This document shows positions 5,685-11,016 of a DNA stretch of 11,016 bases, piece after piece. A program made the translations under genes and the position numbers. Below the pieces are notes generated by a model. That model saw nothing but the letters and a program-made list of their open reading frames with translations, was not told the origin of the DNA and searched no databases. Position 1 is the stretch's first letter. The number at the start of each line of letters is the position of its first letter. Origin of the DNA: Treponema sp. (lineage in GTDB: Bacteria > Spirochaetota > Spirochaetia > Treponematales > Breznakiellaceae); NCBI GenBank assembly GCA_031283505.1, contig JAITBO010000156.1, positions 1 through 11,016 on the forward strand. Direction: 5' to 3'.

Positions 5685-6814
5685 GAACCGGTATACTCAT
5701 CAAGGAATGACTTCTTAAAGGACATAAACCGGCCTTCGTTTATGGCTTCCCTCGCGTCTTTTACCAGACGATTAAGAAAGTACAGGTTATGGTAACTTGC
5801 CAGCATGGAACACAAAATCTCCCTGGTCTTAAACAAATGACGAAGGTAGGCCCGGCTGTATTCCCGGCAAACCTTACATCCGCATATTTCATCTATAGGC
5901 CGAAAATCCAGCCGGTTTTCGGCTTTTTTTAGGCTTAAAGGTCCCCGCCGGGTAAAAACATGACCGTTCCGGCCTGTCCTGGTGGGAAGCACGCAATCAA
6001 ACATATCTATCCCCTGTTCTATGGCGGCAAGGATGTACTCAGGGGTGCCTATCCCCATGACATACCGGGGTTTTTCCCAGGGAAGCAGGGCGGCCGTATA
6101 TGCCAGGTATTCCATGAAAACAGGCTCCTCCTCCCCTACCGAAAGCCCGCCGATGGCAATGCCCGGAGTATCGGACTGAATCACCCTCCCGGCGCTTTCT
6201 TCCCTCAGGTCTTTAAAAAAATTCCCCTGGACTATGCCAAAGAGTTTCCCTTCATACCCCCTGTCCCGTTCTCCTTCCCAGGCCGCTTTTGCCCGGTCAA
6301 GCCATAAACCGGTGATCCTCAGAGCGTCAAGGGCCTCTTTATAAGATATACCCCAGGGAGTGCATACATCAAGCTGCATTTGAATATCGCTTTTCAAAAC
6401 TGCCTGAATCGAGACCACGGATTCGGGCGTAAGATTGTGATACGACCCGTCAATATGGGAACGGAAACTTACCCCTTCGTCCCGGATCTTCCGGAAAGGG
6501 GCCAGGGAAAAAACCTGGAAGCCGCCGGAATCGGTGAGGATGTTTCGATCCCAGCGCATAAAATTGTGGAGCCCCCCGGCGGCGGCCATAACTTCCATGC
6601 CCGGACGCAAGTAGAGGTGGTAGGTGTTGGAGAGTATGATTTCAAAGCCTATCTCCCCAAGATCCCCCACCGTTAAGGCTTTCACCGTCCCGTTGGTTCC
6701 CACCGGCATGAATACCGGAGTAGCCACTTGCCCGTGGGGAAGGCTGAGAATGCCGGTTCTGGCATGGGAATGGGGATCGCTGCCGCTTATCGTAAAAAAG
6801 TTTTCCGTCATCAT
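5669..6814 (-). CDS. tgt: Queuine/7-deazaguanine tRNA-guanine transglycosylase
   Basis: Bacterial Tgt swaps guanine 34 in the anticodon of Asp, Asn, His and Tyr tRNAs for preQ1 on the way to queuosine. From the ATG at 6814 (381 residues, the usual size) all key parts are present: SNTYHLYLRPG (62-72), Asp95 in DSGGFQVFSLA, the base-binding loop GGLSVGEE (222-229), nucleophile Asp273 in FDCVLPTRTGRNG, and the zinc site Cys311-x-Cys313-x2-Cys316-x25-His342. The open frame extends to an ATG at 6916, but those 34 residues overlap lptG and do not resemble Tgt. I therefore place the start at 6814, or at the adjacent ATG at 6811, ten bases after the lptG stop. GGGG lies a few bases upstream. No queA or other queuosine gene is in the window. 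Confidence 0.96.
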   Translation of the reverse strand: MMTENFFTISGSDPHSHARTGILSLPHGQVATPVFMPVGTNGTVKALTVGDLGEIGFEIILSNTYHLYLRPGMEVMAAAGGLHNFMRWDRNILTDSGGFQVFSLAPFRKIRDEGVSFRSHIDGSYHNLTPESVVSIQAVLKSDIQMQLDVCTPWGISYKEALDALRITGLWLDRAKAAWEGERDRGYEGKLFGIVQGNFFKDLREESAGRVIQSDTPGIAIGGLSVGEEEPVFMEYLAYTAALLPWEKPRYVMGIGTPEYILAAIEQGIDMFDCVLPTRTGRNGHVFTRRGPLSLKKAENRLDFRPIDEICGCKVCREYSRAYLRHLFKTREILCSMLASYHNLYFLNRLVKDAREAINEGRFMSFKKSFLDEYTGSGGAS

Positions 6815-6824
6815 AAACCCCGCG

Positions 6825-7889
6825 TCAGGTTTTCGCGCTTTGCAGGAGAAGCAGCCCCAGGGCGCTGAAGAACAGTATCGGAAACCATGCTCCGACAATA
6901 GGGGGAATATACCCAAGCCTTGCCATCATCATGCTGATCATCTCCATCACATAAAACACCACCGTGGACACCAGACTTGCCAGAAGGCTCATGAGGAGGA
7001 TATTCTTTTTGAACCTTCCTCCCATGGAAATTGAAAGGATCATCACCACAAAGGAAACGGCGGAAAAGGAATAGCGATGGTAGTAATCCGCCAGGGCGCC
7101 GATAAAGGGCAGTCCCGCGTTTTTCAAATCCCGAACCAGGCCGGCCGCGTCTTTTGCCGGAAGATCCTCTGCGTCCACGGCCCTTCTCCTGAAAATTTCG
7201 GGATCTTCCCGGTAGGTGTCGGTGGCTTCCAGGGATTTAACTCGTAAAAATTCGCCTTCCCATGTATAAATGAGAGCGTTTGAAAAGGACCAGTATTCCC
7301 CGTTCCAGCGGGCCTGGGACGCCCGGATGAGGGAAAGGAAGCCCCCCTCATCATTTTGTTCGATAATGCTTACGCCGTTTAAGCTGGTTGAAGAATCGTC
7401 AAAATAATCAATCGAATAGATGAGTTTTCCGTTTCTGGCTTTGATGACAATATCGGAATTATTTTCGGTATACTGCTGGTGCAGGAGTTGGCGGTTTAAG
7501 TCGTTTTTTTTCTTGAAGGTAGGAACGACAACCTGGTCCTGAAAAAAAAACGAGAACAGCGATACTACCACTCCTATAACAAGCAGGGAGATACTGAACC
7601 GCCAAAAGGGTATCCCGGAAGAAAAAATCGAGGTCAGTTCATTGCGGGCATAGAGATCCCCCAGGGTATACGCCGCCGCGAAGAGGAGTGAAATCGGCAT
7701 CGCGTAAGAGATGCTTTTGGGGAGGTAATAAAAAGACACCAAAAGCATCTGTGAGAGAGGCACTTCATAATTCAGGTAACGCCACAGGTTGGAGAAAAGA
7801 TCTATAAGGGAAAGAAGCATGACGAACATGACAACGGCAACTAAAAAAACGGGGGAAAACTGCCTAACCAGATACCGGTCCAGAATCAT
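6825..7889 (-). CDS. lptG: LptF/LptG (YjgP/YjgQ) family permease, probable LptG
   Basis: LptF and LptG form the membrane part of the LptB2FG ABC transporter, which extracts lipopolysaccharide or a related lipid from the inner membrane toward LptC/LptA. This 354-residue protein has the family layout: three N-terminal membrane helices (about 10-33, 57-75 and 95-117), a periplasmic beta-rich domain (about 120-265), and three C-terminal helices (about 271-290, 297-317 and 328-350). Recognisable stretches are the N-terminal MILDRYLVRQF, the coupling-helix region ARNELTSIFSSGIPFWRF, and GGRFKKNILL before helix 5. It begins one base after the lptF stop (TGATATG), so the two subunits are translationally coupled. 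Choosing G rather than F rests on order and size and is less certain than the family. Confidence 0.85.
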   Translation of the reverse strand: MILDRYLVRQFSPVFLVAVVMFVMLLSLIDLFSNLWRYLNYEVPLSQMLLVSFYYLPKSISYAMPISLLFAAAYTLGDLYARNELTSIFSSGIPFWRFSISLLVIGVVVSLFSFFFQDQVVVPTFKKKNDLNRQLLHQQYTENNSDIVIKARNGKLIYSIDYFDDSSTSLNGVSIIEQNDEGGFLSLIRASQARWNGEYWSFSNALIYTWEGEFLRVKSLEATDTYREDPEIFRRRAVDAEDLPAKDAAGLVRDLKNAGLPFIGALADYYHRYSFSAVSFVVMILSISMGGRFKKNILLMSLLASLVSTVVFYVMEMISMMMARLGYIPPIVGAWFPILFFSALGLLLLQSAKT

Positions 7890-7890
7890 A

Positions 7891-9186
7891 TCAACGCCGT
7901 ATCCTGAATATGCACATGACGAGTCCTATCGAAACGGCCAGGATATTGGGAAGCCACATACACCAGAAGGGAGGGTACCCAAGCCGTATTCCCATGGTCT
8001 GCCCCCCAAGAAGCATGGCCCAGTACAGGACCGCAATGATGAGGCCGAAGATGAACCCGACGGTCTGTCCGCTTTTTTTTGCCAGAAGCCCCAGAGGAAC
8101 CGCAAGGAACACAAAGGAAAGGGCGCCGAAAGGAATCGAAAATTTCTTGTAGAATTCAAGGCGGTATATCGAAAGGCTCCGGTCCTTTTTCAAATCACGC
8201 GCGATTTCGCCTTCCCGTATAAAAGACGCCGCCTGATTTGTCCGCCGGTTCCAATTTTCCCGGCCAGGTCCCCGGCGCAGTATAGCTTCCAGGTTTAACC
8301 CCTGGGACATTACCCTTCTATGCCGCTCGTCTATTTTTCCGGCAAGATCTTTTTCCTTTACCCTGATCTCCTTGAGAACGTCGATGGAACTCATCTGGCT
8401 TGGAGTGATGGAAGAAACATTTTGTATCATGTCTTCCTGGGGAACCCAATAACGCAGAAACACTGCGGAAGCGTAATCGTAATCCCGCCGGGAAATTTCT
8501 TTGGAGGACTGGATAAAGGCGTTCCCCAAATCCAGGCTCAAACCCTCCTTGCCGGCGTCCCGCAATTCGGCGCTGCGGGCCATAATAAGCCGCCGTTCGC
8601 CGTCACTGGTTTTGTCCAGAATGAGAACATCGTCAATACTGTTCCCCGCCACGTTTCCTGTCACCACGACAGTATCCTTAAAACGCTTTACCGAATTGGA
8701 TTCCAGTTCCAGGGCCGGGGTAGACACCAGAATCTGCCTCCAAAGCCGGGCAAACTGTATGGTTCCCATAGGCAGGAGTACATCGTTGGCATAAAAAGAA
8801 AGCAGAGAGATAAGGATGCCCACCACGATGGTGGGGATAAAAACATTGCGATAAGGAAGCCCCGAAGAAAGCATGACAAGAATTTCATTGTCCGAGGTAA
8901 GACGGCCTATGGTCATGAGGATCCCCACCAGAGACGCAAAAGGCGCCGACATGGCGATAATAGACGGTATGGCAAAAAACACCAATAAGGCGACCTGATA
9001 AAAAGGGACTTTTTTGGTCAGGATTTCCTGGGCCAGAAGCAACAGTTGATTGACAAAAAAGATGAAAAAGAAAAAAAGAAACGCTACCAGAAAGGAAAAC
9101 AAGGCTTCGGATACGAGATATTTGAACAGAGTAAATGAAACGACGCGGCTGTTTTTAAAAGGGCTTTGCCGGAAAATAGCCGTCAT
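7891..9186 (-). CDS. lptF: LptF/LptG (YjgP/YjgQ) family permease, probable LptF
   Basis: This is the partner transmembrane subunit of the Lpt exporter. The 431 residues show a very hydrophobic first helix (about 25-50, with FLFFFFIFF), helices at about 62-90 and 112-132, and a coupling segment TSDNEILVMLSSGLPYRNVF (97-116). A soluble domain of about 200 residues follows, then three helices at about 350-370, 374-396 and 405-428. The stretch about 258-340 of that domain is charged (VKEKDLAGKIDERHRR) and makes the protein longer than its neighbour. Its ATG overlaps the dut stop by one base (TAATG), indicating coupled translation. No ATPase (LptB), LptA or LptC gene is in the window. The family call is firm; the F/G assignment is by position. 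Confidence 0.85.
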   Translation of the reverse strand: MTAIFRQSPFKNSRVVSFTLFKYLVSEALFSFLVAFLFFFFIFFVNQLLLLAQEILTKKVPFYQVALLVFFAIPSIIAMSAPFASLVGILMTIGRLTSDNEILVMLSSGLPYRNVFIPTIVVGILISLLSFYANDVLLPMGTIQFARLWRQILVSTPALELESNSVKRFKDTVVVTGNVAGNSIDDVLILDKTSDGERRLIMARSAELRDAGKEGLSLDLGNAFIQSSKEISRRDYDYASAVFLRYWVPQEDMIQNVSSITPSQMSSIDVLKEIRVKEKDLAGKIDERHRRVMSQGLNLEAILRRGPGRENWNRRTNQAASFIREGEIARDLKKDRSLSIYRLEFYKKFSIPFGALSFVFLAVPLGLLAKKSGQTVGFIFGLIIAVLYWAMLLGGQTMGIRLGYPPFWCMWLPNILAVSIGLVMCIFRIRR

Positions 9187-9638
9187 TATACTCCCGTGGA
9201 TCCAAAACCCCCGGCGCCCCGGTCCGTCTCCGACAACTCTTTTGCTTCCACAAAGGGCGCCCTGTACACCGGGGCGACAACCAATTGGGCAATGCGGTCC
9301 CCGTCCTTCACGGTAAACTCCTCATTTCCCAAGTTGATTATAATAACCGAGACTTCTCCCCGGTAATCCGAGTCTATGGTGCCGGGGGAATTCAATACCG
9401 TAATCCCGTGCCTGAAAGCCAGCCCGGACCGGGGCCGCACCTGGCCTTCGTATCCCGCCGGAATTTCCAGGATCAGGCCCGTAGGAATCCGCGCCCGGCC
9501 CAGCGGAGGCACGCTTACCGGAGAGGGAAGCCGGGCTCTAAGGTCCGCCCCGGCAGCTTCCCCGGTGGCGTATTCCGGAAGACAGGCAACCGGGTCCTGC
9601 CTGAATACCCTGACCGGCTTAATTCCCTGGTTTTCCAT
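9186..9638 (-). CDS. dut: dUTP diphosphatase (dUTPase), trimeric type
   Basis: The enzyme hydrolyses dUTP to dUMP and pyrophosphate, keeping uracil out of DNA and supplying dUMP for thymidylate. All five motifs of the homotrimeric family are present in 150 residues: GADLRA (motif I), RPRSGLA (II), [11 protein letters not shown] (III, with the catalytic Asp and the base-gating Tyr), RIAQLVV (IV) and [10 protein letters not shown] (V, the nucleotide-closing tail). Length is standard. The ATG at 9638 is preceded by AGAAGG, with tight two-base spacing, and lies 20 bases after the pnp stop. The C-terminal codons overlap the lptF start. Confidence 0.96.
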   Translation of the reverse strand: MENQGIKPVRVFRQDPVACLPEYATGEAAGADLRARLPSPVSVPPLGRARIPTGLILEIPAGYEGQVRPRSGLAFRHGITVLNSPGTIDSDYRGEVSVIIINLGNEEFTVKDGDRIAQLVVAPVYRAPFVEAKELSETDRGAGGFGSTGV

Positions 9639-9658
9639 GACCTTCTTTTCCGGTCTCT

Positions 9659-11016
9659 TTATCGGCGAGGCCTGTCGTTCCGGGGACGGCGATCCTCCCC
9701 GGAACTTTCCCCCGCCGGATCAAGGGCGTCAATGTAGGAAAGGTTAAGCCGGCCCATCTTGTCGATTTCCAGAAGTTTGACCGGTATCTCCTGTCCTTCC
9801 TTGAGTATATCCGTAACCACGGCGATACGCTGGCGGGAAAGCTTAGAAATATGCACCAACCCTTCCTTGCCGGGGAGTATTTCAACAAAGGCGCCGAAGT
9901 CCATGATGCGCCGCACAACACCGTTGTAGATTCTCCCAACCTCCGGGTCCGACACGATACCCAAAACAGCGGCCTTGGCGTCATCGGCGTCTTTAGTGTT
10001 TTTCCCGTAAATGGTGACGGTCCCGTCGTTGTCGGTATTAATGGTGACGCTGTACTGCTCGCAGAGGGCCTTGACGTTCTTTCCCCCCGGACCTATGAGG
10101 GCGCCTATCTTGTCCACGTCTATCCGCAGGGTTACTATCTTGGGGGCATATTCGCTGATGTGATCCGTGGGCTTCTGTATGGTTTTGTTCATGATGGAAA
10201 GAATATGGAGCCTGCCGCGTCTGGCCTGATCCAGGGCTTTCCGCATCACTTCGGGGCTTACCCCGGCGATCTTGATGTCCATCTGGAAGCCGGTGATGCC
10301 CTCGGCGGTTCCGGCCACCTTAAAGTCCATGTCCCCCAAGTGATCTTCCTCACCTAAAATGTCCGAAAGCACCGCGTAACGATCCCCGGGGCCTCCCTTC
10401 CCTTCGGTGATAAGCCCCATGGCTATCCCGGCCACAGGTTTCTTCATGGGAACCCCGGCGTGGAGCAGGGACAAGGTGCCTCCGCATACCGAAGCCATGG
10501 AAGAGGAACCGTTGGATTCCATGATTTCCGAAACAACCCGTATAGTATAGGGGAATTCGTCTTTAGAGGGGATCATGGCTTCCAGGGACCGGCGGGCCAG
10601 GTTTCCGTGGCCTATTTCCCGGCGGCCTGTACCCAGGCGACCCACCTCTCCCACCGAATAGGGGGGGAAGTTATAGTGGAGCAGAAAGTTCTCCCGCTTG
10701 TCGCCTTCAATATCGTCGAAAATTTGTTCGTCAAAGACGGTCCCCAGGGTAGCAACCACCAGGGCCTGGGTTTCACCCCGGGTAAAGAGGGCGGAACCGT
10801 GAGCCCGGTTGAGAATGCCGATTTCGCAGGTGATGTCCCGTATATCCTCGGTCCCCCGGCCATCTACCCGCAATCCCTTGTTCAGAATGGAGGAACGCAG
10901 TATCTCGTACTCCATGTCTTCAAAGAGAGCTTCGAAAAGTTTCTTCTGAACTTCATCGGCAAGCTGTCCCTCGTATTGGGATGAGACATCGGCCTTGACC
11001 TGGGCTATGGCTTCGT
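9659..11016 (-). CDS. pnp: Polyribonucleotide nucleotidyltransferase (PNPase), 5' end outside window
   Basis: PNPase degrades RNA 3'-to-5' with phosphate, as a ring-shaped trimer and often in a degradosome. The frame stays open to the right edge, giving 451 visible residues, about the C-terminal two thirds of a normal 700-residue enzyme. Visible parts are the end of the linking helical domain, the second RNase PH core ([27 protein letters not shown], and the catalytic Asp224, Asp230 and Lys232 of the visible part in [14 protein letters not shown]), a KH domain with GPGG in [15 protein letters not shown], an S1 domain ([26 protein letters not shown]), and a short basic tail ending NDRPRR. An internal Met (10915) is not the start. 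It leads the six-gene run; its promoter and any rpsO neighbour are beyond the window. Confidence 0.97.
   Translation of the reverse strand, partial: EAIAQVKADVSSQYEGQLADEVQKKLFEALFEDMEYEILRSSILNKGLRVDGRGTEDIRDITCEIGILNRAHGSALFTRGETQALVVATLGTVFDEQIFDDIEGDKRENFLLHYNFPPYSVGEVGRLGTGRREIGHGNLARRSLEAMIPSKDEFPYTIRVVSEIMESNGSSSMASVCGGTLSLLHAGVPMKKPVAGIAMGLITEGKGGPGDRYAVLSDILGEEDHLGDMDFKVAGTAEGITGFQMDIKIAGVSPEVMRKALDQARRGRLHILSIMNKTIQKPTDHISEYAPKIVTLRIDVDKIGALIGPGGKNVKALCEQYSVTINTDNDGTVTIYGKNTKDADDAKAAVLGIVSDPEVGRIYNGVVRRIMDFGAFVEILPGKEGLVHISKLSRQRIAVVTDILKEGQEIPVKLLEIDKMGRLNLSYIDALDPAGESSGEDRRPRNDRPRR

Noticed and set aside
6815..6916. 34-residue N-terminal extension of Tgt
   Set aside because: It lies inside the lptG coding region and contains no Tgt-like sequence; the internal ATG at 6814 gives the standard length.

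Overview
The window looks like chromosomal DNA of a spirochaete, most likely a Treponema. This is an inference from gene content, from the run pnp, dut, lptF, lptG, tgt, HEAT-repeat protein, and from a lipoprotein with a relaxed lipobox and Listeria-Bacteroides-type repeats. No 16S gene or other decisive marker is present. Most genes are GC-rich. The stretch from about 2570 to 3530 is visibly more AT-rich.

Left part, + strand: bases 1-179 encode the last 58 residues of an IS66-like transposase. The IS right end is probably near 196. A promoter region with a near-palindrome (about 235-290) then leads into two tightly linked genes: a class I PLP aminotransferase and an NAD-dependent D-2-hydroxyacid dehydrogenase of the glycerate dehydrogenase type. 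Together they could turn an amino acid into a 2-oxo acid and then a D-2-hydroxy acid. Serine to hydroxypyruvate to D-glycerate is one candidate, but the substrate is not fixed by the sequence.

Middle, - strand: a lipoprotein gene with InlB-like repeats is split by a frameshift. Comparing the tandem repeats with each other locates the lesion as a 2-bp CG gain at about 3541-3544. The two halves overlap by ATGA. The C-terminal half carries a domain I do not recognise. A palindrome and a hairpin fill the 75 bases between this gene and the convergent dehydrogenase gene.

Right part, - strand: a compact run reads from the right edge leftward: pnp (5' end outside the window), dut, lptF, lptG, tgt, then an exported HEAT-repeat protein. 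Spacings run from a 1-nt overlap to 20 nt, so one transcript is likely. It mixes RNA decay (PNPase), nucleotide-pool hygiene (dUTPase), tRNA queuosine modification (Tgt) and envelope lipid transport (LptF/LptG). The HEAT gene has an unusual start region in which an ATA codon fits the ribosome site and signal peptide better than the first ATG.

I see no tRNA, rRNA, CRISPR array or complete mobile element. The most unusual items are the internally dated frameshift in the repeat lipoprotein, the unassigned lipoprotein domain, the IS66 remnant next to a promoter, and the possible ATA start.
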